A stretch of DNA of 64,000 bases from the NCBI RefSeq assembly GCF_000266905.1, contig NC_018027.1:3100001-3164000 (forward strand), given 5' to 3'. Source of the stretch: Mycolicibacterium chubuense NBB4 (GTDB taxonomy: Bacteria > Actinomycetota > Actinomycetes > Mycobacteriales > Mycobacteriaceae). Shown here piece by piece: positions 6,751 to 15,766 of this stretch. The position numbers were made by a program, and so were the translations under genes. Position 1 is the first letter of the stretch; every line of letters begins with the position of its first letter. A model generated the notes under the pieces. The model did no database searches. It was not told the DNA's origin and saw only the letters and a program-made list of their open reading frames with translations.

Positions 6751-9252
6751 AGGGCAGAGTTCGGCCTCGCGTTCGGAGATCCGTCGTCTGCGGCGCGAGA
6801 TCGTGCCGCGCACCGCACGGACGAGCCTGGCGACGAGGATGCCGACGACGAGCGCGGAGACCGTCGCCCATACCGGGTGACCGTGGATCAGCGCGTACAC
6901 CTGGAAGTGGGTCAGGTAGATGAACAGCGACGCCTCGGCGAGGACCCCGGCGATGCGCGGCAGGGGCGCAGGCGCCCGCAGCGCCGGAGCCCAGATCAAC
7001 AGCAGGAAGCCCCCGAGAACCAGCGCTTCCCGCAGAGGATTGTCGAAGTAGCCCGGAACACAGACCACCATGACCGCGGTGACGATCAGGCGCTGCATGT
7101 CGGTGCGGGCCTTGCCGGCGGCCCACCCCGCGGCGAAGAACCAGAACGCCACGAACGTGAACCATGCCTGGTGGCCCAGCTGGAACCCCGGCAGGTCGTA
7201 GCGCAACGCGATGCCGAAAGCCAGGAACACCGACGCCGACGCGAACGGGTGACGACGCTCGATCCGGTCCATCGCGGGCACCGCGAAGATCAGCGCCAAC
7301 GCGATCAACGTGTACACCAGCACTTCGACGAACCACAGCCGCCCAGCGGTCATGCTGTCGGACGGTCCGAGAATCTTGTTGGCCAGCAACAGGTTCGACC
7401 AGTGGTAGTCGTCGATGAACGGCATGGTGACCGCAACCCAGGCGATCGACGGCACCGCGATCCACGCGATGGTGGTCCGCAGATGCCGGATCCGTTCCGC
7501 ACGGATCACCGGCGTCAGGCAGAACCGGCCGAAGTTGTACCCGGCGACACCGAGCAGGATGTGCGCGCCGCCCCACAGCTCGAAGAGACCGACGTGCGAC
7601 CCGACGATCAGCAGGATCGCTGCGGCACGCAACGCGACGCTGGTCTCCAGAGTCGCCTGGAACCACCGGCGCCCGGACCGGCCGGCGCCGCCCGCGGTGA
7701 GTTGTTCGAGACGGGCGATCGGCCACTGCTGCCACCCCGGTGGCAGGCGTCCCACGACGGGTTCGAGCAGCACCGACGCCGTCACGTAATTCAGCGACGT
7801 GCCGCCGAGTGATACGAACGTGCTGTCGGGCCGGATGCGGCCGGGGTCGATGTGCAGGACGTCGGCGAAGGTGGTCTGGACGCCCGCCTCCCCTTCCGCG
7901 GGGCGAGCCGGTGCGGCGGCGGTTCGGACGGCGGCGTAGTCGGGCTTGCCCGACGGCAGCCGGGGCAGCTCGGCCATGGTGACCACGGTGACCGCCCACC
8001 GCGGAACACCGGCGGCGTCGGCGGCCAGCGCTGCGACGTCACCGGGCGCGGCGGCATCCACGGCGACGAGAAGGCGTTCGTTGCCGTCGCCGGTGCACAA
8101 GGCGTCGACGCCGTTGCCGCGGAGGATGTCCTGGACGCGCTGCAGATCGATGCGCAGTCCGTACAGCTTGAGGTAGCGGGCGCGGCGACCGAGGATCTCG
8201 TAGAGTCCGTCGGCCCCGATCCGGGCGATGTCGCCGGTGCGCAGTTCGTCGACGGTGCGGCCCAGCGCGAGGTCGGCCGGGCTCTCGGCGTAGCCGAGCA
8301 TGACGTTGGGCCCGTGGTAGACCAGCTCCCCCGCGCCCGGCTCGGTCCAGTCGTCGACGGGTTCGATCGTGAACCGGCCGCCGGCGATCGGCCGACCGAT
8401 GGCGGCCGGGTGCGTCGCGGCCAGCTCGGGCGGGAGGTAGGCCATCCGCGCGGTGGCCTCGGTCGCGCCGTACATGACGTAGAGGTCCCAGCCGCGGCAC
8501 CGACCGAGTTCGGCGTAGCGGCGTACGCGCTCGGGTTTCATGCGGCCACCGGCCTGGGTGAGGTAGCGCAGGCGCGGTAGCCGCATGTGCGCGAAGTCGA
8601 TGCGGTCGAGCAGCTCGAAGGTGTGCGGAACCCCGGCCAGGGAGGTGCAGCACGCGTCGGTGAACAGGTCCCAGAACTCCGCGTCGATGACGGAGTCCTC
8701 GGTGAGCGCGAGCGCCGCCCCCCGCAGCAGATGGGTGTGCACGACCGACAGTCCGTAACAGTAGGAGAACGGCAAAGTGGTTGCGGCCCGGTCGTTTCCG
8801 TCGATCCGCAAGTAGCGGGCGATCGACTCTGCGTTCGAGATCAGGTTCCGCCGCGACAGCCGCACCAGCTTCGGGTCGCCGGTGCTGCCCGAGGTGCTCA
8901 TCAGCAGCGCCAGGTCGGGGTGCAGGCGGTGACCGCCGGGCTCGGCGCGTGCGTCGATCCCACCGCCCGCCGCCAGCACGGAGTCGGGGCGGTAGGTGTC
9001 GATGATCGCGTCGGTGTCGCGGTCCGGCGGCACCGGAATCACCACGTGGCGACCCGCGAGAGCGCCCAGGTATGCGACCAGTGAGGGGATGTCGCGGCGC
9101 ATCGGCGCGAGGATCAGGCGGCGGGGACGACCGAGTCGGCTCCGCACATCGGCGACCTCTTCGGCCAATTCCGTGTAGGTCAGGCGACCGGCAGCGGTGA
9201 TCAGCGCGGGCTGGTGGGAGAAGCGGGCGAGATGAGTGATCAGGTCGGTCAC
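6739..9252 (-). CDS. Adenylation domain - carrier protein - membrane acyltransferase fusion
   Basis: 837 residues in three parts. Residues 1 to about 450 are an AMP-forming ligase with the P-loop-like A3 motif 'TSGSTGDPK', the A5 motif 'YGATEATAR', the A7 motif 'RTGDIARI' and the A10 Lys in 'PSGKPDY'. Residues about 470-535 are a carrier domain with 'LGGTSL', whose Ser would carry phosphopantetheine. Residues about 555-825 are an acyltransferase_3 family membrane domain with about ten helices and the expected Arg...His pair ('LRAAAILLIVGSH'). By analogy with DltA/C/B-type logic, it could activate an acid, load it on the carrier and pass it to an acceptor at the membrane. Acid and acceptor are unknown. 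The GTG start overlaps the stop of the iron-transporter ATPase (GTGA), so it belongs to that operon. Confidence 0.85.
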   Translation of the reverse strand: MTDLITHLARFSHQPALITAAGRLTYTELAEEVADVRSRLGRPRRLILAPMRRDIPSLVAYLGALAGRHVVIPVPPDRDTDAIIDTYRPDSVLAAGGGIDARAEPGGHRLHPDLALLMSTSGSTGDPKLVRLSRRNLISNAESIARYLRIDGNDRAATTLPFSYCYGLSVVHTHLLRGAALALTEDSVIDAEFWDLFTDACCTSLAGVPHTFELLDRIDFAHMRLPRLRYLTQAGGRMKPERVRRYAELGRCRGWDLYVMYGATEATARMAYLPPELAATHPAAIGRPIAGGRFTIEPVDDWTEPGAGELVYHGPNVMLGYAESPADLALGRTVDELRTGDIARIGADGLYEILGRRARYLKLYGLRIDLQRVQDILRGNGVDALCTGDGNERLLVAVDAAAPGDVAALAADAAGVPRWAVTVVTMAELPRLPSGKPDYAAVRTAAAPARPAEGEAGVQTTFADVLHIDPGRIRPDSTFVSLGGTSLNYVTASVLLEPVVGRLPPGWQQWPIARLEQLTAGGAGRSGRRWFQATLETSVALRAAAILLIVGSHVGLFELWGGAHILLGVAGYNFGRFCLTPVIRAERIRHLRTTIAWIAVPSIAWVAVTMPFIDDYHWSNLLLANKILGPSDSMTAGRLWFVEVLVYTLIALALIFAVPAMDRIERRHPFASASVFLAFGIALRYDLPGFQLGHQAWFTFVAFWFFAAGWAAGKARTDMQRLIVTAVMVVCVPGYFDNPLREALVLGGFLLLIWAPALRAPAPLPRIAGVLAEASLFIYLTHFQVYALIHGHPVWATVSALVVGILVARLVRAVRGTISRRRRRISEREAELCPSVP

Positions 9253-10304
9253 TGAGGCGGCCCCAGCACCACGGCCTTGCCGGTCACGTGGACATGCACC
9301 CGCCTGCCGACCCCCGGCGGGTCGACGCTAACCTGCCGCACGATGATCGGGGGCTGCGATCCGGGCAGAGCGATGGTCAGCAGAACGTCGGCGCCGAGGA
9401 ACTCGGACGCCAGCACCACCCCGGTGGCCTCGGCGTCCGCGGCCACGGTGGTGGCCGTCAGCTGTTCGGGCCGGAACATGATGGTCGCCGCGCCGTGCAC
9501 ACCGCCGGCGTCCACGGGCACCGTGCCCAGGGCGCACTCCGCGGAGGCCGTGTCGACCGTGGCGGGCAGCAGTACGCAGTCGCCGAGGAATTCGGCGGTG
9601 AAGGAGTCGGCCGGGGTGCGGTAGACCTGCGACGGGGTGCCGGTCTGGGTGAACCGTCCGTGGCGCATGACCGCCACCTGGTCGGCGATCGACAGTGCTT
9701 CTTCCTGGTCGTGCGTCACCAGCAGGGTGGTCACCTTCGCCTGGGCCAACGTCGCCGACACGGATTTCCTCGTCGCGGAACGGAGCCCGGTGTCGAGCGA
9801 CGAGAACGGTTCGTCGAGCAGCATCAGCACGGGCCGGCGGGCCAGCGCACGGGCCAGCGCCACGCGCTGTTGCTGACCGCCGGACAGTTCGTGGGGCCTG
9901 CGGCGGGCGAGCGCGGTGTCGAGTGACACCGTCTCGAGCAGTTCCGCGACGCGCGCGTTCATCGCGGACCCCCGCAGCGTGCCGCGCAGCCCGTAGGCGA
10001 TGTTCTGGCCCACCGTCAGGTGCGGGAACAAAGCGCCGTCCTGGGCGACGTAACCGATGCTGCGGCGGTGCGGGGCGACGAACACCGAGGAGTCGGCGAC
10101 GGTGCGGCCCGCGATGGCGATGGTGCCGCGATCGGGTCTGTCGAACCCGGCGATCAGGCGCAACAGCGTGGTCTTGCCGCATCCGGACGCACCGACCACG
10201 GCGGTGACCGTGCCGGGCTCGACGCTCAGGTCGATGTGATCGAGCACGGCGTGCGGCCCGAACGCCTTGCCCAGTCCGGTGATGTCCAGTGCCGGCCGGG
10301 TCAT
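9249..10304 (-). CDS. fbpC: Ferric iron ABC transporter, ATP-binding protein
   Basis: 351 residues. It has Walker A 'GASGCGKT', a Q-loop 'YVAQDGALFPHLTV', the signature '[15 protein letters not shown]', Walker B 'LMLLDEPFSSLD' and the H-loop 'LVTHDQEEA'. The last about 110 residues form the TOBE domain typical of Fe3+/polyamine/spermidine-type ATPases. The start ATG at 10304 overlaps the permease stop (ATGA), and its own stop overlaps the start of the adenylation/acyltransferase fusion (GTGA). With the neighbouring permease and lipoprotein it would power Fe3+ import across the inner membrane. Confidence 0.9.
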   Translation of the reverse strand: MTRPALDITGLGKAFGPHAVLDHIDLSVEPGTVTAVVGASGCGKTTLLRLIAGFDRPDRGTIAIAGRTVADSSVFVAPHRRSIGYVAQDGALFPHLTVGQNIAYGLRGTLRGSAMNARVAELLETVSLDTALARRRPHELSGGQQQRVALARALARRPVLMLLDEPFSSLDTGLRSATRKSVSATLAQAKVTTLLVTHDQEEALSIADQVAVMRHGRFTQTGTPSQVYRTPADSFTAEFLGDCVLLPATVDTASAECALGTVPVDAGGVHGAATIMFRPEQLTATTVAADAEATGVVLASEFLGADVLLTIALPGSQPPIIVRQVSVDPPGVGRRVHVHVTGKAVVLGPPQ

Positions 10305-11854
10305 GCTGTCGCCATCCGCGTCGACTGGCGCAGCAGCAGCAATGTCACCGGAATCGCCAGCACGACCATGATCAAGGCGTAGGGAGCGGCAGCGGCGTAA
10401 TCGAGTTCGCTGCTCGACGACCAGAATCGCATCGCGAGTGTCTTGGTGCCGGTCGGCGCGAGGAGCAACGTCGCGGTCAGTTCGGTGGCCACGGCGACGA
10501 ACACCAGGGCCGCCGCGGCCGCCGCGGCGGGCGCGGTGAGCGGCACGGTGACCGTGGCGACGGTGCGCACGGGGCCGGCCCCCAAGGCCCGGGACTGCTC
10601 TTCGAGCGCCGTCGGGATCTGCGCGAGGCCGGCGCGGACGTTGACCAGGGCCCGCGGCATGAAGAGCAGGACGTAGGCGGCGATCACGAGCGTGGCGGTC
10701 TGGTACAACGGCGGCGCGAACCGGATCGCGACCGTCACCAGGGCCAGCGCGGTGATGATTCCCGGAAGCGCGCTGGTGATGTAGTTGGCGCCCTCGACCG
10801 TGCGCGCCAACACACCGCGGGACCGCACCGCGACCCAGGCGATCGGGAAAGCGAGCACGGTCGTCACGAGGGCCGCGGCACCGGCCAGCATCGTCGTCTG
10901 CACCACCGCGGTCGCGACGTCCGCGGGCGCCCACACCTTCGCGCCGCCGATCCAGGTCCACCGCAGAATCGTCCACACCGGCACCCCGAGTGCCAGCAGA
11001 GCGAGGCCGAGAAGCGCGGCGACCGCAGCGGCCGTCTGGCGGCCGAGCGGAATCGGCGCCGACGGCCGGGGCACGCCGGCGCCGATGCGCGCGTAGCGCG
11101 CCGTGCCGCGCAACTTGGCCTCGGCGACGAGCAGCAGCAGGCAGCACAGCACCAGCACCGCGCCCAGTGTGCTGCCGGCAGCGCCGTCGAACGTGGCCTG
11201 GAACTGCTGGAAGATCGCGGTGGTGAACGTGTCGAAGCGCAGCATCGCGAAGGCGCCGTACTCGGAGAGCAGATGCACTCCGATCAGCAGCGCGCCGCCG
11301 AGGATCGCCAGCCTCAACTGCGGCACGACCACCCGGTAGAACACCCCCGTCGTACTGGAACCCAGCGCGCGGGCCGACTCCTCGATGGCCGGGTCGAGGC
11401 GGCGCAGCGTGGCCAGTACCGGCAGATAGACGAACGGGAAGTAGGACAGCGTGGTGACCAGAACCGCCGCGGCGAGCCCGTGGGCGGACGGGACGACGGT
11501 GGTCCACGCATAGCTGTTGACGAACGCCGGCACGGCCAACGGCGCCACGAACAGCGGCCGCCACCACCGTCGTCCGGGCAGGTCGGTCCGTTCGACCAGC
11601 CAGGCGGCGCCGACGCCGAGCAGCACGCAGAGCGGAACCGTCAGCGCCACCAGCGCAGCGGTGTTGGCCAGCAGTTCACCGACGTGGGGCCGCATCAGCA
11701 GCTGGTAGGCCGTGTGCGGTCCCGTGGAGACCACGGCCGCGGCCACATACCCGAGCGGAACGAACGTCGCCGCGACGGTCAGGGCGACCGCCGTCGACAC
11801 CAGCGGCCCCGGCCGCGCAGAACCGCTCTCGGGGGCGCGCGTCGGCGCGGTCAC
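10301..11854 (-). CDS. fbpB: Ferric iron ABC transporter, permease (two fused membrane halves)
   Basis: 517 residues with about twelve transmembrane helices arranged as two homologous permease halves. Each half carries an EAA-type cytoplasmic loop ('EESARALGSSTTGVFYRVVVP' in the first, 'EEQSRALGAGPVRTVATVTVP' in the second). This fused layout is typical of Fe3+ (FbpB/SfuB) and thiamine importers. The GTG start directly follows the stop of the lipoprotein gene, and the stop overlaps the ATPase start. Confidence 0.9.
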   Translation of the reverse strand: MTAPTRAPESGSARPGPLVSTAVALTVAATFVPLGYVAAAVVSTGPHTAYQLLMRPHVGELLANTAALVALTVPLCVLLGVGAAWLVERTDLPGRRWWRPLFVAPLAVPAFVNSYAWTTVVPSAHGLAAAVLVTTLSYFPFVYLPVLATLRRLDPAIEESARALGSSTTGVFYRVVVPQLRLAILGGALLIGVHLLSEYGAFAMLRFDTFTTAIFQQFQATFDGAAGSTLGAVLVLCCLLLLVAEAKLRGTARYARIGAGVPRPSAPIPLGRQTAAAVAALLGLALLALGVPVWTILRWTWIGGAKVWAPADVATAVVQTTMLAGAAALVTTVLAFPIAWVAVRSRGVLARTVEGANYITSALPGIITALALVTVAIRFAPPLYQTATLVIAAYVLLFMPRALVNVRAGLAQIPTALEEQSRALGAGPVRTVATVTVPLTAPAAAAAAALVFVAVATELTATLLLAPTGTKTLAMRFWSSSSELDYAAAAPYALIMVVLAIPVTLLLLRQSTRMATA

Positions 11855-12868
11855 CTACAGCAGCCCGGCTCGGGTCATCAGTTCGGTGGCCTTGGCCGAG
11901 TCCAGCGACGAGGGGTCGACTTCGGGTGCCTGGAGATCACTGAGCGGTGTCAGCGCCGCGTTCGCCGGCACCCCGCTGGCCACCGGGTACTCGAATGAGG
12001 TTCCCTTCTGCAGGATTTCCTGGCCGGCCTTGCCGGTGATGAACCGCAGGAATCGCTGCGCCTTGTCCTGCTTCTTGCTCGACGCGAGCACCCCTGCACC
12101 CGACAGGCTGACGAACGCACCCGGGTCCTGATGACGGAAGTAGTGCAGGGCGGTGTTGCCGCTGATCTCCTTGGCCTCGGACTGATCGCGGAACCAGTAG
12201 TAGTGGTAGATCACTCCCCCGTCGACCTGACCCGAGTTGACCGCCTTGAGCGTGGCGATGTTGTCCTGATAGTTCACGGCGTTGGCCTTCATGCCGGCCA
12301 GCCATGCGGAGGTGGCCTGCTCCCCGGTCAGCGCCAGCATCGCCGCGACGATCGCTTGGAAGTCGGCTTTGGCCGGCGGCGCACCCCAGCGACCCTTCCA
12401 TTGCGGCTGCTGCAGGTCCATCAACGACTTCGGGAGCTGGTCGGCCGGCAGCCGCGACTTGTTGTAGACGAACACCGTGGTGCGGGCGGCCACGCCGGTC
12501 CACTTGCCCGACGACGGGCGATACTGCCGGGGAACCTGGGCGAGGGTGTCCGCGCTGACGTCGGCGAACAGGCCGGCGCGTTCCACTGCGGCCATCGCCG
12601 GCGAGTTCTCGGTCAGGAACACATCGGCCGGTGAGGCCTTGCCCTCGGCGATCAGCTGGTTACCGAGCTCGGTGTCACCGCCCTGGCGGTACTCCACGGC
12701 GATGCCGGTCTCCTTGGTGAACGCGTCGATCCACTCCTTGGTCAGCGACTCGTGCTGGGCGTTGTAGATCAGCAGCTTGTCCGAGTCCCCGGAGTTCGAG
12801 CAGGCGGTCAGACCCGCGACGAGCAGCAGCGTGACCACCGCGGACAGCCACTTGCCTGACACCGACAT
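11855..12868 (-). CDS. fbpA: Ferric iron-binding lipoprotein of ABC transporter
   Basis: 337 residues. A lipoprotein signal peptide ends in the lipobox 'LTAC' (Cys about 23). The mature protein matches the Fe3+-binding FbpA/SfuA class of type-2 periplasmic-binding proteins: 'LLIYNAQHESLTKEW' at the start, the hinge segment 'DVFLTENSPAMAAVE', and a C-terminal Tyr pair in 'GGVIYHYYWFRD' at the position where FbpA proteins bind iron through adjacent tyrosines. It is the first gene of the operon. An IdeR-like box lies 33-51 bp upstream of the ATG. Confidence 0.9.
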   Translation of the reverse strand: MSVSGKWLSAVVTLLLVAGLTACSNSGDSDKLLIYNAQHESLTKEWIDAFTKETGIAVEYRQGGDTELGNQLIAEGKASPADVFLTENSPAMAAVERAGLFADVSADTLAQVPRQYRPSSGKWTGVAARTTVFVYNKSRLPADQLPKSLMDLQQPQWKGRWGAPPAKADFQAIVAAMLALTGEQATSAWLAGMKANAVNYQDNIATLKAVNSGQVDGGVIYHYYWFRDQSEAKEISGNTALHYFRHQDPGAFVSLSGAGVLASSKKQDKAQRFLRFITGKAGQEILQKGTSFEYPVASGVPANAALTPLSDLQAPEVDPSSLDSAKATELMTRAGLL

Positions 12869-12900
12869 TCATCCACTCCCAGCTCCCCCGACACGATGAC

Positions 12901-12919
12901 TGAGGTTTACCTTACTTGC
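12901..12919 (-). promoter_or_regulatory. IdeR-like iron box upstream of fbpABC
   Basis: Read on the minus strand this 19-mer is GCAAGTAAGGTAAACCTCA. It matches the mycobacterial IdeR consensus TWAGGTWAGSCTWACCTWA at about 13 of 19 positions, including AGG-like and ACCT half-sites. It sits just upstream of the iron-binding lipoprotein gene, where Fe-IdeR repression is expected. Confidence 0.6.
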
Positions 12920-13030
12920 CGGGCGGGCGGGCGCGGGACCGCCCACCGATCACCGGGGTTCGGCGGCGATTTCGGCGCGGTTCCCCGAATCGTGACCGAC
13001 TGCATCACGCGCGATGTCGCCTCGGTCCTC

Positions 13031-13036
13031 TAGTAT
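13031..13036 (+). promoter_or_regulatory. Possible -10 element (TAGTAT) of the L,D-transpeptidase gene
   Basis: TAGTAT lies about 60 bp upstream of the GTG start at 13098. It fits a sigma-A-like -10 box; no good -35 box is evident. Weak support. Confidence 0.3.
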
Positions 13037-13097
13037 TTGACCGCATCCGATCGAAGCAGCTGATCGTCTCTGGCCCCTCGCCGAAACCGACACTGGA

Positions 13098-14375
13098 GTG
13101 CAGTTGACGTCTATTCGCCGTGCCCGCCGCAGCATGATGGCAGGTGGGCTCGCCGTGCTCGCCATCGCAGGCGGCGTCGTCCTCACGGGCGAGCCCGACT
13201 GCGGTGTGCAGTGCCAGGTGCTCGCGGCGGTTCCGCGACCGGAGACCGCACCCCCGTCCCCTTCGCCGACCGAACCGGCCAAGCTGGCCGTCACGCCGGC
13301 GGGAGGTGCCGAAGACGTCAAACCCGACGAGCGCGTCTCGGTGACCGCGAACAGCGGAACGCTGGTCGATGTCGTCATGGTCAACGACGCGGGCAAGAAG
13401 ATCCCCGGCGTGCTCACCCCGGACGCCACGTCCTGGAAGCCGACGACCGAGCTCGGGTACGGCCGCACGTACACGATGACCATCACCAGCCGAGGCCCCG
13501 GCGGGATGCCCGCCCGTCAGACCTCGAGCTTCACCACGATCGACCCCAGCTATCAGACGCAGGTGTACCTCAACACGGTCGGCTATGCCCCGATCCACGA
13601 CGGCGGCACGTACGGCGTCGGCATGGTGATCGTCGCACACTTCGACGAATCCATCGAGGACAAGGCGACAGCCGAGAACCACCTGCGCGTCACCACCGAG
13701 CCGAAGACCAACGGCAGCTGGTACTGGGTCGACGACCAGACGGCCCACTGGCGTCCGGAGAAGTACTACGCGCCGGGCACGAAGGTCCGCGTCGAGGCCG
13801 ACATCTACGGCGACAAGCTCGGCTCCGGTCTCTACGGCGCAGAGGACGAGAAGGTGTCCTTCACCATCGGCGACGCGCACGTCTCCGTCGCCGACGACAA
13901 GACCAAGCAGGTCAGCGTCTACGACAACGGCAAACTCGTCCGGACGATGCCCACCTCGATGGGGATGGGCGGAACGCAACGGTTCGGCGAGCGCACCCTG
14001 AGTTTCTGGACACCGCCCGGGGTCTACACCGTCATGGGCAAGGCCAACCCCGTGGTGATGGACTCGTCGACCTTCGGTCTGCCGGTCAACAGCCGGCTGG
14101 GCTACCGCGAGACCATCTCCTGGGCCACGCAGATCAGCGTCGACGGCATCTACCTGCACGAGCTGGAATCCACGGTGTGGGCGCAAGGCAACACCGACAC
14201 CAGTCACGGCTGTCTGAACCTCAATCACGACAACGCGCAGTGGTTCTTCAACTTCTCCCAGCCCGGCGACGTCGTCGAGGTCCGCAATACGGGCGGCCCG
14301 GCGTTGCGGCTCGAACAGAACGGCGACTGGACGCTGCCGTGGGCGGAGTGGCGCAAAGGCAGCGCACTGAAATGA
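13098..14375 (+). CDS. L,D-transpeptidase (YkuD family, LdtMt type)
   Basis: 425 residues from GTG 13098. An N-terminal hydrophobic segment (about residues 13-30) is followed by Cys-containing sequence and a Pro/Ser-rich linker. Ig-like domains span about residues 60-245. The YkuD catalytic domain carries 'SHGCLNL', with catalytic Cys about 372 and His about 370, and an upstream His in 'GIYLHELE'. The C-terminal tail 'GDWTLPWAEWRKG' matches the extension of mycobacterial LdtMt enzymes. It forms 3-3 cross-links in peptidoglycan outside the membrane. Which LdtMt paralogue it corresponds to cannot be settled by eye. Confidence 0.88.
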   Translation: MQLTSIRRARRSMMAGGLAVLAIAGGVVLTGEPDCGVQCQVLAAVPRPETAPPSPSPTEPAKLAVTPAGGAEDVKPDERVSVTANSGTLVDVVMVNDAGKKIPGVLTPDATSWKPTTELGYGRTYTMTITSRGPGGMPARQTSSFTTIDPSYQTQVYLNTVGYAPIHDGGTYGVGMVIVAHFDESIEDKATAENHLRVTTEPKTNGSWYWVDDQTAHWRPEKYYAPGTKVRVEADIYGDKLGSGLYGAEDEKVSFTIGDAHVSVADDKTKQVSVYDNGKLVRTMPTSMGMGGTQRFGERTLSFWTPPGVYTVMGKANPVVMDSSTFGLPVNSRLGYRETISWATQISVDGIYLHELESTVWAQGNTDTSHGCLNLNHDNAQWFFNFSQPGDVVEVRNTGGPALRLEQNGDWTLPWAEWRKGSALK

Positions 14376-14415
14376 GACCCTTGGCGGTCGTGCGGCAGTA
14401 GTCCTGTCCGGCAAT

Positions 14416-14443
14416 GCCTTTGACGAGCAGCCTTTGACGAGCA
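14416..14443. repeat. Tandem duplication of a 14-bp unit (GCCTTTGACGAGCA x2)
   Basis: Two perfect head-to-tail copies (14416-14429, 14430-14443) lie in the gap between the L,D-transpeptidase and cutinase genes. The inverted half GCTCGTC occurs just downstream, so one copy can also pair into a short hairpin. Confidence 0.7.
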
Positions 14444-14505
14444 AGCGCTGATCTCCTCGCTCGTCCTACGCGCACGGCGACCGGATCTGTGACACGATCG
14501 CCCCC

Positions 14506-15363
14506 ATGGGGTTGTCAGGTCATTTCACCGCTGTGCACCGTCGCGCCCTGGCCGTCGCAGCCGGCGCCGTGCTGGTGCCGCTGAGCATGCCGGCGGCGAG
14601 CGCCCAACCAGGGCCGGCGCCCGGACCCGCCCTTCCGGCACCCCCACCCCCGGCGCCCGTTGCAGCGCCGGCCTCGGCTGCGCCGCCGGGCTGTCCCGAC
14701 GTCCAGGTCATCTTCGCCCGCGGCACCACCGAGGCGCCGGGGCTGGGCGCGATGGGTCAGGCGTTCACCGACGACCTGCGCGAACGGGTCGGGAACAAGA
14801 CGGTCGGGGTGTACCCGGTCGACTACCCGGCCAGCCCCGACTTCCCCACGGCCATCCAGGGAATCGTCGACGCCAGCACCCATGTGCAGCAGACGGCGAC
14901 CAACTGCCCGAACACCAAGATGGTGCTCGGCGGCTACTCGCAGGGCGCTGCGGTCATGGGTTTCGTGACCACGGAACTCATCCCCGATGGCGTGTCGCTG
15001 TCCGAGGTCCCGAAACCGATGCCACCCGACGTCGCCAACCACGTCGCGGCAGTAACGCTGCTCGGCACACCGTCGGACCGGTTCATGAACGTGATCAAGC
15101 AGCCGCCGGTCAAGATCGGAACGCTGTACCAGCCGAAGACGATCGAGTTGTGCGTTCCCGACGATTTCGTGTGCTCGCCGGGCAACGACATCGGCGCACA
15201 TGCCCGCTACATCTCCGACGGTCTGGTGGTGCAGGCCGCCGACTTCGCCGCCGGAAAGCTCACCGATGCGCCGGCCCACAAAGCGGCACCGGGGGCACCG
15301 GCCGTACCGGTCGCTCCGGGCGGGCAGCCGCACCTGTCCGACGTCACCTCGCCCGGCGGCTGA
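14506..15363 (+). CDS. Secreted cutinase-like esterase (Culp family)
   Basis: 285 residues. A signal peptide covers residues 1 to about 34 ('PAASAQP'), then a Pro/Ala-rich linker to about 60. The catalytic domain shows the cutinase signatures 'FARGTTE', 'GGYSQGAAVM' (nucleophile Ser about 145), 'CVPDDFVC' with Asp, and 'HARYISDG' with His, which completes the triad. Cys pairs are at the usual places. The C-terminal 45 residues are Ala/Pro-rich. Family members hydrolyse lipid esters at the cell surface; the exact substrate is unknown. Confidence 0.88.
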   Translation: MGLSGHFTAVHRRALAVAAGAVLVPLSMPAASAQPGPAPGPALPAPPPPAPVAAPASAAPPGCPDVQVIFARGTTEAPGLGAMGQAFTDDLRERVGNKTVGVYPVDYPASPDFPTAIQGIVDASTHVQQTATNCPNTKMVLGGYSQGAAVMGFVTTELIPDGVSLSEVPKPMPPDVANHVAAVTLLGTPSDRFMNVIKQPPVKIGTLYQPKTIELCVPDDFVCSPGNDIGAHARYISDGLVVQAADFAAGKLTDAPAHKAAPGAPAVPVAPGGQPHLSDVTSPGG

Positions 15364-15368
15364 GCCCG

Positions 15369-15758
15369 ATGCGGATCAATCTGGCCAGCGTGCTGGTCGA
15401 CGACCAGGACAAGGCGTTGCGGTTCTACACCGACGTGCTGGGGTTCGCGCCTAAGCACGACATCCCGATGGGCGGTGCCCGGTGGATCACCGTGGTGTCA
15501 CCGGAGAATCCTGACGGCACCGAACTCGTCCTCGAACCCGACGGGCATCCTGCCGTGAAGCCCTTCAAAGAAGCACTCGTGGCCGACGGGATACCGTTCA
15601 CGGCCTTCGAGGTCGACGACGTCGCAGCCGAATACGAGCGACTGCGGGGGCTCGGGGTGCGTTTCACCCGGGAGCCCACCCGGATGGGGCAGGTGACGAC
15701 CGCGGTGCTCGACGACACCTGCGGGAACCTGATCCAGATTCAGGATTTCACCGGCTGA
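15369..15758 (+). CDS. VOC-family (glyoxalase/bleomycin-resistance-like) protein
   Basis: 129 residues starting 5 bp after the cutinase stop. It has the two beta-alpha-beta-beta-beta modules of the vicinal-oxygen-chelate fold: 'VLVDDQDKALRFYTDVLGF' at the N-terminus and the C-terminal 'TCGNLIQIQDF'. The last Glu metal ligand of glyoxalase I is Gln here, so glyoxalase activity is doubtful. Such small VOC proteins are often of unknown substrate. Confidence 0.82.
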   Translation: MRINLASVLVDDQDKALRFYTDVLGFAPKHDIPMGGARWITVVSPENPDGTELVLEPDGHPAVKPFKEALVADGIPFTAFEVDDVAAEYERLRGLGVRFTREPTRMGQVTTAVLDDTCGNLIQIQDFTG

Positions 15759-15766
15759 GATCCGGT

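Noticed and set aside
10289..11998. 569-codon open frame on the plus strand, rich in Gly/Arg/Gln/His
   Set aside because: Complement of the fbpB-type permease; the low-complexity composition comes from reading membrane-protein codons backwards.
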